Shown here: piece after piece, positions 9,057-17,291 of the stretch
Numbering within the stretch: position 1 is the stretch's first letter
Layout of the letters: each line of letters begins with the position of its first letter
Assembly: GCF_001439665.1 (NCBI RefSeq)
Contig: NZ_LMAK01000002.1
Location: 1 to 52,884, forward strand
Reading direction: 5' to 3'
Source of the DNA: Formosa algae
Lineage (GTDB): Bacteria; Bacteroidota; Bacteroidia; Flavobacteriales; Flavobacteriaceae
DNA length: 52,884 nucleotides
Position numbers and translations under genes: made by a program
Notes under the pieces: generated by a model
Databases searched by the model: none
Seen by the model: only the letters and a program-made list of their open reading frames with translations
Told to the model about the DNA's origin: nothing

Positions 9057-9138
9057 TTGCAGCCTTTGCAAGGGTGTTAAAATTTAATAAGAAATGGAAC
9101 TATTTGCACTTAAAAAATGTAAAATCGTCAATAGAATT

Positions 9139-10479
9139 TTATGCTTTTTTCAAACCAATTTTATGTCCGTAAACAGCGAAAAATAATATAAAAGCATAAC
9201 ATGGAATTAAAATCCAATATCCAGATGTTGCTGCGGTTGCTGTTGCAGTAGCTTGCTCCATGCCTTGTGCGATTAATACTTCCTTTTTAGAATCTACCAA
9301 AGCACCGTATAACGGCGGAATAATCGCTCCACCAGAAATAGCCATAATAAGTAATGCAGAAGCTGTTTTAGTAAATTTCCCCATTCCATTTAATGCCAAA
9401 GGCCAAATAGCTGGCCAAACTAAGGCATTAGAAATACCGAGTGCTGCTACAAATAAAACAGAAGTAAAGCCGGTAGTTGATAATACACAAATAGCGAATA
9501 CTATACCTAGAATAGCACTAACTTTTAAAGCCGTTACCTGACTCACGTATTTAGGTATTAAAAACACCCCTAAAAGATAGGTTCCAACCATTGCAAAAAG
9601 TGTCATTAAAGTAAACGACTTCGCTTCTTCTCCTGGCATACCAAGGGATAAACCGTAAGAAATAATGGTATCTCCAGCAATAACTTCTACCCCAACATAT
9701 AAGAACAAGGCTAATACACCCAACCATAAATGAGGGAACTGAAATATACTGGTCTTTTTAACAACAATAACACCATCTGTATCATCCTCTTCAACCTCTT
9801 CGGCTTCAACATGTGGCAATGGTGCTTTTGTAATTAGTACGGCCAAAATAAACAATACAACAGCCATAATAATATAAGGCATTACTACACTATCTGCCAT
9901 TTCGTTTAAAAGGGTTGTTTTTTCTTCTAGAGACACTAAGGTTAACTGTTCTTTAATTTCGTCTATACCCGATAATAAAATAGCTCCAAAAATTAAAGAC
10001 CCTAAGGCGCCTGCAACCTTATTGGCAATACCCATAATTGCAATACGTTTTGCTGCACTTTCCATAGGTCCTAAAATGGTGATGTATGGATTAGATGCTG
10101 TTTGCAATAAAGTCATTCCTAAACCTTGAATAAAAATTCCTGTTAAAAACAGCGTATATGTACGAGCTTCTGCTGCAGGAATAAACACTAAAGCACCAAT
10201 TCCCATAAGCGCCAAGCCGAAAGACATTCCTTTTTTATACCCTACTTTTTCAATAATATAAGACGCTGGCAAAGCCATAACAACAAATGAAATATAAGAT
10301 GCAGAAGCGACTAAATAAGACTGCGCATCTGTTAATTCATTTATAGTTTTCATAAACGGGATTAACGCCCCATTAATCCAAGTAACAAATCCGAAAATAA
10401 AAAATAATCCAGCAATAATGAATATAGGCACTAAAGAATTATTCTTCTGTGACTCTTGATTTTCTAAGGTTTTAGACAT
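9139..10479 (-). CDS. MFS sugar transporter, FucP/GluP type, probably for GlcNAc
   Basis: Inner-membrane proton-coupled sugar importer of the FHS branch of the major facilitator superfamily. The 446-aa protein has about 12 membrane segments, the family signature FIFGFVTWINGALIPF in helix 1, and LLQTASNPYITILGP in helix 4. A central cytoplasmic loop rich in acidic residues (EAEEVEEDDTDG) joins the halves. The neighbouring two-component, SusCD, NagB and GH20 genes suggest that it carries N-acetylglucosamine, as NagP does elsewhere; this is inference from context. It lies 39 bp downstream of the LytTR regulator on the same strand, so it may be in one operon with it. Confidence 0.88.
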   Translation of the reverse strand: MSKTLENQESQKNNSLVPIFIIAGLFFIFGFVTWINGALIPFMKTINELTDAQSYLVASASYISFVVMALPASYIIEKVGYKKGMSFGLALMGIGALVFIPAAEARTYTLFLTGIFIQGLGMTLLQTASNPYITILGPMESAAKRIAIMGIANKVAGALGSLIFGAILLSGIDEIKEQLTLVSLEEKTTLLNEMADSVVMPYIIMAVVLFILAVLITKAPLPHVEAEEVEEDDTDGVIVVKKTSIFQFPHLWLGVLALFLYVGVEVIAGDTIISYGLSLGMPGEEAKSFTLMTLFAMVGTYLLGVFLIPKYVSQVTALKVSAILGIVFAICVLSTTGFTSVLFVAALGISNALVWPAIWPLALNGMGKFTKTASALLIMAISGGAIIPPLYGALVDSKKEVLIAQGMEQATATATAATSGYWILIPCYAFILFFAVYGHKIGLKKA

Positions 10480-10518
10480 GATGATTTAGTAAGTGATTTT
10501 AAATTAATATATGATTAT

Positions 10519-11238
10519 TTAGTTCTGAGAATCGTCACTATTAAAAATACGTTCGCGGGCTACTTTAACGTAATTTCTTCCTATTGGTATTTTTCGGTTG
10601 GCAATCTCTATAGTATTACCCTCAATAGATTTTATTTTATTTATGGAAATGGTATACGAGCGATGTACCCGTAAAAAATTAGATTTTGGTAGTTCTTCTG
10701 AAATGGCAACTAATGATTTATGAACCACATAATCTCCAAGAGGCGTAATCACTTTAATGTAATCTTTAAGACTCTCTATATACAGAATATCGTTTAAATT
10801 TACCTTAACTAATTTCTTACTTACCTTTAAAAAAATATGAGGCTCTTGCTGAATATTAGATTCTGAAGACGCATTATTTAAATAGACTTGCTGATAGACT
10901 TTATTGATTGTTTTTAAAAAGCGATTAAACGGAATAGGTTTTACCAAATAATCTAAAACATCAAGTTCAAAACTCTTAACAGCATATTCGCGATAGGCCG
11001 TAGTAAACACAATTAATGGCTTATAACTTAGGTTTTCTATAAACGCAAACCCATTAAGTTGTGGCATATTAATATCTAAAAAGATAACATCTATTTTTTC
11101 ACTCTCAATTATAGGATACGCTTTTAACGGATTATTAAAAGTAGCAACAATCTCTATATGATCGAAGTTTTTTAAATGATCCTCTATAACTTTAATCGCT
11201 AAAGATTCGTCGTCTATTATTAAGCATTTAATTTTCAT
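10519..11238 (-). CDS. LytTR-family response regulator
   Basis: Two-component response regulator with an N-terminal receiver domain and a C-terminal LytTR DNA-binding domain (239 aa). Receiver residues are intact: acidic pocket Asp9-Asp10, phospho-acceptor Asp55 (FLDINMP) and Lys105 (LVKPI). The LytTR part holds LKVSKKLVKVNLNDILYIES and LRVHRSYTISINKI. Its start overlaps the end of the sensor kinase gene by 4 bp. Position between the sugar transporter and the SusC gene suggests control of the GlcNAc locus, which is not shown by sequence alone. Confidence 0.93.
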   Translation of the reverse strand: MKIKCLIIDDESLAIKVIEDHLKNFDHIEIVATFNNPLKAYPIIESEKIDVIFLDINMPQLNGFAFIENLSYKPLIVFTTAYREYAVKSFELDVLDYLVKPIPFNRFLKTINKVYQQVYLNNASSESNIQQEPHIFLKVSKKLVKVNLNDILYIESLKDYIKVITPLGDYVVHKSLVAISEELPKSNFLRVHRSYTISINKIKSIEGNTIEIANRKIPIGRNYVKVARERIFNSDDSQN

Positions 11239-12281
11239 CGAATAGGAATTTTTAAGAACAGATTATACGTATCATCTTTAATAGTAGTTTCTAAAATGTA
11301 ATTGCTACCAAACAATAAATTTAATCTGCGTTTGGTATTGGCAATGCCTATACCCTGTTCGTGTGTAATATCGGGATTAGATTTAAAACTATTCACTAAA
11401 TTAAACTCTAAATGTTCTTTACCTACAACATTAAAGCTCATTTTAACGGTAACGGTGTCGCTATTTTTTAAACCGTGTTTAAAACAATTTTCTATAAATG
11501 TTAAAAACAATAAAGGCGGCACTTCTACATCTTCTATATCTCCTGTGATATCAGTTTCAAAATCAATACTTTCATTAAAGCGTAAACGTGCAATGTCTAT
11601 AAAATTATTAATGTGATTTATTTCTTCAAACAAATCGGCTTTAGAGCTTTTAACTTCGTACAACACATATTGCATCATATCTGATATTTTAATTACCAGT
11701 TGCGGTGCATTATCAGACTTTGTTAATGTTAACGCATACAAATTGTTTAAAGTATTAAAAAAGAAATGTGGCTGAATTTGAGTACGTAAATATTTAAGTT
11801 CTGTACTTAATTGCAGCTTAGCCAACTCCTCATTACGTTGTTTTTCTATACTCCAGTCTATCAATAATTTTATGGCAGTAACAAATCCTATCACATACAA
11901 CTCGCCTAAAACCACAGCAACTATATGATTTAATTCTAAAAATCGACCTGAATTTTCGGCTTCTGGCCAAATACTTTTAGTTACAAGCACATAATTTAAC
12001 CCGGTTCTTACCAGATAAACCATGGCCAACATAAAGAGTATTGAAAACAAATAATGCCAATAGCGTTTACGTAAAATTAACTTTGGAATTAAATAGTACA
12101 CATTAATATATACCACTATAATATGTATTGGAAACTCTATTAAGTTGGATTTCAATGAGTACCAATAATCGTTAAAATAACTGCCCCAACGTACAACGTT
12201 AAACATAAAGTAACCCAGCCAAAAAAGGATGTGGTATTTAACAGAAATGGATTGCTTTACTTCTAGTGTAAACAAAGGCAT
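11235..12281 (-). CDS. LytS-type sensor histidine kinase
   Basis: Membrane histidine kinase of the His_kinase family paired with LytTR regulators. About four membrane helices fill the N-terminal ~130 residues, with no large periplasmic sensor domain. The phosphorylated His is in LRTQIQPHFFFNTLNNLYAL, and the ATP-binding part has PPLLFLTFIENCFKHGL and GIGIANTKRRLNLLF. I chose ATG 12281 (MPLFTLEVKQ); the ATG at 12323 would add 14 residues (MFVFSTKRCRILKI) unlike family N-termini. Overlaps the regulator gene by 4 bp and diverges from the SusC gene. The ligand is unknown. Confidence 0.9.
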   Translation of the reverse strand: MPLFTLEVKQSISVKYHILFWLGYFMFNVVRWGSYFNDYWYSLKSNLIEFPIHIIVVYINVYYLIPKLILRKRYWHYLFSILFMLAMVYLVRTGLNYVLVTKSIWPEAENSGRFLELNHIVAVVLGELYVIGFVTAIKLLIDWSIEKQRNEELAKLQLSTELKYLRTQIQPHFFFNTLNNLYALTLTKSDNAPQLVIKISDMMQYVLYEVKSSKADLFEEINHINNFIDIARLRFNESIDFETDITGDIEDVEVPPLLFLTFIENCFKHGLKNSDTVTVKMSFNVVGKEHLEFNLVNSFKSNPDITHEQGIGIANTKRRLNLLFGSNYILETTIKDDTYNLFLKIPIR

Positions 12282-12350
12282 GATTTTTAAGATTCTACAG
12301 CGTTTCGTCGAAAACACGAACAATAATTAAGCAATTTTAATAATATAATA

Positions 12351-12372
12351 GTTAATTCACAATTAAATTAAC
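12351..12372. promoter_or_regulatory. Inverted repeat in the kinase-SusC divergent region
   Basis: GTTAATT (12351-12357) and AATTAAC (12366-12372) are exact inverted copies spaced by 8 bases, in the ~230-bp region between the divergent kinase and SusC genes. It could bind a regulator, but AT-rich repeats of this size arise by chance. A weak -7-like TAAACTTG lies at 12475-12482, before the SusC start. Confidence 0.25.
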
Positions 12373-12513
12373 CTTTCTTTATTTTTCAAAAAACGCTTAT
12401 CCATAGCTTAATGTTATTTATATGTTAAATCATGTCGTTTAGATATTTTATTTTAAAACAAATGTAAAAAGGGATAAACTTGAATCAAATAACCGAGACT
12501 AAACAATCAAATT

Positions 12514-15500
12514 ATGAAACAATTTTTAAGAATGACTTTCTTGTTTTCTTTTCTATTCTTAGGGATACAACATGTATCTGCTCAAGAAAAAGAGATTACT
12601 GGAACTGTAACCTCTCTTGGAGACGGCATGCCTGTTGCAGGAGCAAATGTACTTATAGTAGGTACAACCAATGGAACACTTACAGATTTTGATGGTAACT
12701 ACACAATTACCGCAAACCTTGGCGACGTTATAAGATTCTCGTACTTAGGGATGACTACTAAAGAAGTAACCATAGCAGCGTCTAACACCTACAATGTAGA
12801 ATTAAGCGAAGACAGCGAACAATTAAATGAAGTTGTAGTTACCGCTTTAGGAATTAAGAAAGAGAAAAAAGCATTAACCTACTCGGCACAAGAAGTTGGT
12901 GGAGACGAACTAACTCGTGTAAAACAAACCAACCCTATTAATAGTTTATCTGGTAAGTCGGCAGGTTTAACCATTACTAGAAGTTCTTCTGGTTTAGGTG
13001 GAGCAACTAAAGTAGTGTTAAGAGGAAATACCTCTACCACAAACAACGACCCATTATATGTTATAGACGGTATTCCAATGCTTAACAGCGGAAACGGATC
13101 TAACGGAAGTGAAGCAGGAACCGATATTTTTGGTAGCCAAACGGGTAACCGTGATGGTGGTGATGCAATGTCTTTAATTAATCCTGACGATATTGAAAGT
13201 ATGACTGTTTTAAAAGGAGCATCTGCTTCTGCACTTTATGGAAGTCAGGGTGCAAATGGTGTTATTTTAATCACAACTAAAAAAGGTAAAGACGGTGCTT
13301 TAGCTGTAAACTTCAACTCTAGTTTTACGGTAGACAACGTTACATCTTTACCGGAATTACAATCGGAATATCAAAGTTTGTCTGTAGGACAAGCCATTGC
13401 AGAAAATGGTCGTGTTGCCGATGCCCAATCTTGGGGAGCGCAAACAGATGGTTTATCTAATGATGCTAAAGACTTTTTTCAAACAGGATTTACATCTATT
13501 AATGCCTTATCATTAACAGCAGGAAACCAAAAAGCTCAAACCTATTTCTCTTATGCAAATACTATTGGTGAAGGTGTTATTCCAGAAAACCGCTTAACGC
13601 GTAACAATATTACATTAAGAGAAACGGCTAAGTTTTTAGACGAAAAAATTGATGTATCAGCAAGTATAAACCTATCAGACCAACGTATTTGGAACAGACC
13701 TACAAATGGTTTATACTCTAATCCGTTAACTGGTGTGTATTTACATCCTGTTGGAATTAGCAGAGATTTATACAAAGACAAGTACGAGTATTTTAATACT
13801 GAATTAAACCAAATGGACCAGTATGCAACATCTTTCGATGAAAACATTCAGCAAAATCCATATTGGTTAATTAATCGTAATCCAAGTAAAGATATTGCAC
13901 AACGTGTTTTAGCAAACGTATCTGTAAAATATCAAATTACAGATGCCTTCTCTTTACAGTCTAGAGGAAGTTTTGACAAATCTTTTTATACATTCGATAA
14001 AAGACAATATGCTGGAACAGATCCTGTAAACTCTGGAGATAACGGACGTTACATTTTAGAAAAAACGGAGAATTCTCAACAATACATCGACTTAATTGCT
14101 AATTACAATACAGATTTTAGTGAAGACTTTACATTTTCTGGACTTTTAGGAACAAGCTTAACAAAATACAAAATCGGAGATCAGGTGTATTTAGATTCTG
14201 GTCGTGATGGCGATGGTTTAATCTACCCAAACGTATTTACAATTGCGAATTTTGCTTCAACAAACAACATCAGACAATCTGTTTCTAACAGAGAAGTGCA
14301 ATCTGTATTTGGATCGGCAAACTTTGGCTATAAAGACATGTTATTTTTAGATGTTACAGGACGTTCAGACTGGTCGTCTACTTTAGTGAATACAGATTCT
14401 AATTCATTCTTTTACCCTTCTGTTGGTTTAACTACAGTTCTAACCGAAATGATTGATATGCCTGATTTTATATCTTTCGCTAAAGTTAGAGGATCTTATG
14501 CCGAAGTTGGTAAAGATATTCCTGTATATGCTACAGTGCCTTTAAACGCTATTAACAATACAAATACCGGAATTGGAACAGCAACATTTGCCCCATTAGA
14601 AGGTGAAACGTTAGAACCAGAAAGACAAAAAGGTTTTGAAATTGGTACAGAATGGAGATTCTTAGGAAACAGATTAAGCTTAGATTTCACTTACTACAAC
14701 TCGAATACATTTAACCAAATTTTCTATATCCAAGCAGAACCTAATCCTAACGGATATTCTCAAAACATTGTAAATGCTGGAGAAATTTCTAGTGATGGTA
14801 TCGAATTAGTGGTATCTGGAAAACCTGTTGTAACAGACAAATTTACATGGAACACTACAGTAAACTTTGCACAAAACTCTAATAAAGTAGTTGCTGTACA
14901 CCCTTCACTACAAGACGGCGAAGCTATTATTACAGCTAGAGGTGTAAATGGTTACGAGTATTCTTTAATAGAAGGTGAAGACTTTGGTAGTATTAAAGCA
15001 AGATCTTTAATTAGAGACGAAAATGGCACTCCAGTTATTAACTCTTCAGGAACCTTAATGTCTACAGATTTTGAAACTGTAGCGCATGCACAACCAGACT
15101 TTACTTTAGGGTGGAACAACAGTTTCGAGATTGGAAATTTTAATGTAAACTTCCTTATCGACGGTAAATTTGGTGGAGATGTAATGAGTGTAACAGAAGC
15201 CGTAAACGATAAATACGGTGTATCTCAAGCCTCTGCAAATACAAGAAATACTAATGACGGTATGGTTAACGTAGTTGATGAAAGCGGAGCTGCTTCTCAA
15301 ATTAGTGCTCAAGAATATTACAATGCTATTGGAGGTAGAGATGGTATGTTAGGAGAATATGTTTACGACGCTACTAATGTTAGCTTAAGAGAACTGTCTG
15401 TAGGGTACAGATTACAATTAGAAAACACCAGTTTAGTAGATAATATCAACTTCTCTTTAATAGCAAATAATCTTTTCTTTTTCTATAAAGACGCACCATT

Positions 15501-15606
15501 CGACCCGAACATTGCTGCTAGTACAGGAATGGGATTACAAGGAGTAGACATTTATAACCAGCCTTCTACAAGAAGTATCGGGTTAAACATTAACGTAAAT
15601 TTCTAA
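12514..15606 (+). CDS. SusC/RagA-family TonB-linked outer-membrane transporter
   Basis: Outer-membrane beta-barrel that imports oligosaccharides together with its SusD partner, powered by TonB-ExbBD. The 1030-aa protein has a signal peptide ending near SAQEKE, a CarboxypepD_reg-like domain (about residues 27-105, ITGTVTSLGDGMPVAGANV), the SusC junction NEVVVTALGIKKEKK, a plug domain (about 115-235, PLYVIDGIPM and ALYGSQGANGVILITTKKGK) and a long barrel ending in the aromatic motif LNINVNF. The next gene, 5 bp on, is the SusD partner. Context (NagB and GH20) points to chito-oligosaccharides or other GlcNAc glycans. Confidence 0.95.
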   Translation: MKQFLRMTFLFSFLFLGIQHVSAQEKEITGTVTSLGDGMPVAGANVLIVGTTNGTLTDFDGNYTITANLGDVIRFSYLGMTTKEVTIAASNTYNVELSEDSEQLNEVVVTALGIKKEKKALTYSAQEVGGDELTRVKQTNPINSLSGKSAGLTITRSSSGLGGATKVVLRGNTSTTNNDPLYVIDGIPMLNSGNGSNGSEAGTDIFGSQTGNRDGGDAMSLINPDDIESMTVLKGASASALYGSQGANGVILITTKKGKDGALAVNFNSSFTVDNVTSLPELQSEYQSLSVGQAIAENGRVADAQSWGAQTDGLSNDAKDFFQTGFTSINALSLTAGNQKAQTYFSYANTIGEGVIPENRLTRNNITLRETAKFLDEKIDVSASINLSDQRIWNRPTNGLYSNPLTGVYLHPVGISRDLYKDKYEYFNTELNQMDQYATSFDENIQQNPYWLINRNPSKDIAQRVLANVSVKYQITDAFSLQSRGSFDKSFYTFDKRQYAGTDPVNSGDNGRYILEKTENSQQYIDLIANYNTDFSEDFTFSGLLGTSLTKYKIGDQVYLDSGRDGDGLIYPNVFTIANFASTNNIRQSVSNREVQSVFGSANFGYKDMLFLDVTGRSDWSSTLVNTDSNSFFYPSVGLTTVLTEMIDMPDFISFAKVRGSYAEVGKDIPVYATVPLNAINNTNTGIGTATFAPLEGETLEPERQKGFEIGTEWRFLGNRLSLDFTYYNSNTFNQIFYIQAEPNPNGYSQNIVNAGEISSDGIELVVSGKPVVTDKFTWNTTVNFAQNSNKVVAVHPSLQDGEAIITARGVNGYEYSLIEGEDFGSIKARSLIRDENGTPVINSSGTLMSTDFETVAHAQPDFTLGWNNSFEIGNFNVNFLIDGKFGGDVMSVTEAVNDKYGVSQASANTRNTNDGMVNVVDESGAASQISAQEYYNAIGGRDGMLGEYVYDATNVSLRELSVGYRLQLENTSLVDNINFSLIANNLFFFYKDAPFDPNIAASTGMGLQGVDIYNQPSTRSIGLNINVNF

Positions 15607-15611
15607 GAAAC

Positions 15612-17204
15612 ATGAAAAACATATATAAATACACACTAGCTACAGTTGTTGCTATGAGTTTAACAAACTGTACTGGAGATTTCGAAGATATCAATACCGA
15701 TCCTTATGGAATTTCTCAAGAAAGCCTAACACAACAAAACAACCATATTGGCTCAAGATTTTCACCATTATTTTCAAATGTAATTCGTGCAGAACCTGCT
15801 TGGAACTACCAATTACAACAGAATCTTAATGCCGATGTCTTTTCGGGCTATATGACTGCGCCAACACCGTTTGCAGGTAATATTAACAATCAGACCTACG
15901 CCTTAGTTAATGGATGGAATGGTTTTATTTGGAGTGATGCTTACGATGCTAACGACGGTAACGGAGTAATGCCATACGCTAGGGAAATAACACAACAAGT
16001 TGAACTTTCAGGAGATGAAAGCGGTGTTAAATTCGTGTACTTAGCAAATATCATTAAAGTAATGGCCATGCACCGTATCTCAGATATATTCGGACCAATT
16101 CGTTATTCCAAATACAACGACTACGATACTACTGGAGAATACGACTCTCAAGAAGCAGCGTATACAGCATTCTTTTCAGATTTAGACGAAGCTATTACAG
16201 GATTAGAAGCTTTTGAAGGCGATTCACAATTTGTAGCCTTCGATCAATCTTCACTAGGCGGCGATATTGCAAAATGGAGGACTTTTGCAAACACTTTACG
16301 TTTACGTTTAGCAATTCGTGTATCTAAAGTAGATCCTACCCTAGCACAAACAGAAGGCGAAAAAGCCTTAAGCAGTCCAGTTGGATTATTAGATACTGAA
16401 AATATGTTAGTAGACATGGGCGGATTTGTTCACCCAGTACTTACTATTAGTAAAGTGTGGGGCGATATTTTAATGAGTGCAGAAATGGAATCTATTTTAA
16501 CTGGTTTCAACGATAATAGAATTGAAAAATACTTTGATGCTCCTGCAGACGCTAGTTTAGGAAGTTACAAAGGTATCCGTCAAGGGATAGAAATTCAAGC
16601 TAAAACAGAGTATGGAAGCCACTCTACTGTTGGTGATGCTGTAGCAGGAACCGATAAAATTTGGATGACAGCTGCAGAAACATATTTCTTAAAAGCTGAA
16701 GCTGCCTTAAGAGGTTGGGCTGGCGCTGGAGATGCAAAAACAAATTACGAAGCTGGCGTACGTGCTTCATTTGCTCAATTTGGTGCAAGTGGCGTAGAAG
16801 ATTACTTAGCAGACACCACTAGTTCTCCAGCAGATTATATAGATGTTAAGAATGCAGCAAATAACTACACTTACCCAAGTGATGTTAAAATAGCATACGA
16901 TGAGTCTGGATCTAATGAAGAGCAATTGGAACAAATTATAACTCAAAAATGGATTGCGATGTTCCCTGACGGACAAGAAGCGTGGAGTGAGTTTAGACGT
17001 ACCGGTTACCCAAGAGTATTCCCTGTGGTTGTAAACAACAGTGGCGGTGATATTGATACAGATATTCAAATTCGTAGAATCAATTTTGTAGATACCGAAA
17101 AGAATACAAACGGAGAAAATGTAGATGCTGCCGTGGGTATGTTAAAAGGTCCAGACACTGGAGGCACAAGACTTTGGTGGGATACAGGTTTATCTAATTT
17201 TTAA
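15612..17204 (+). CDS. SusD/RagB-family glycan-binding lipoprotein
   Basis: Surface lipoprotein that caps the SusC barrel and binds glycan. The 530-aa protein starts with a lipoprotein signal peptide and a lipobox (SLTNC, lipidated Cys20), followed by acidic residues suited to surface export. The body has SusD-like helical repeats and resembles the SusD-like_2 subgroup; GQEAWSEFRRTGYPRVFP near the C-terminus is a typical SusD signature. It follows the SusC gene by 5 bp. Substrate specificity cannot be read from the sequence; neighbours suggest GlcNAc-containing oligosaccharides. Confidence 0.94.
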   Translation: MKNIYKYTLATVVAMSLTNCTGDFEDINTDPYGISQESLTQQNNHIGSRFSPLFSNVIRAEPAWNYQLQQNLNADVFSGYMTAPTPFAGNINNQTYALVNGWNGFIWSDAYDANDGNGVMPYAREITQQVELSGDESGVKFVYLANIIKVMAMHRISDIFGPIRYSKYNDYDTTGEYDSQEAAYTAFFSDLDEAITGLEAFEGDSQFVAFDQSSLGGDIAKWRTFANTLRLRLAIRVSKVDPTLAQTEGEKALSSPVGLLDTENMLVDMGGFVHPVLTISKVWGDILMSAEMESILTGFNDNRIEKYFDAPADASLGSYKGIRQGIEIQAKTEYGSHSTVGDAVAGTDKIWMTAAETYFLKAEAALRGWAGAGDAKTNYEAGVRASFAQFGASGVEDYLADTTSSPADYIDVKNAANNYTYPSDVKIAYDESGSNEEQLEQIITQKWIAMFPDGQEAWSEFRRTGYPRVFPVVVNNSGGDIDTDIQIRRINFVDTEKNTNGENVDAAVGMLKGPDTGGTRLWWDTGLSNF

Positions 17205-17241
17205 TTCATAGACTACATTAATAAGTGTTGAATGAGTTCAC

Positions 17242-17273
17242 AAAGCAAACGGGAGTGCCATCTCGTTTGCTTT
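17242..17273 (+). terminator. Hairpin between the SusD gene and nagB
   Basis: AAAGCAAACG and CGTTTGCTTT pair as a perfect 10-bp stem around a 12-base loop, with up to two further pairs inside it. The T-run after it is short (three T, then AAC), so full termination is doubtful. It may be a partial terminator or an mRNA-processing/stability element that separates expression of susCD from the downstream enzymes. Confidence 0.55.
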
Positions 17274-17291
17274 AACAAAAAAAATATTAAA

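Noticed and set aside
12282-12323. Longer sensor-kinase start at ATG 12323
   Set aside because: The 14 extra residues are basic and Cys-containing and precede a better start (MPLFTLEV); they are not typical of LytS-type kinases.
15106-15312. Minus-strand open frame opposite the SusC gene
   Set aside because: Shadow of the SusC codons, with no ribosome site or recognisable protein.
17232-17291. In-frame 20-residue N-terminal extension of the NagB fusion
   Set aside because: It is encoded by the hairpin sequence after the SusD gene and has no NagB similarity; the ATG at 17292 gives a normal N-terminus.
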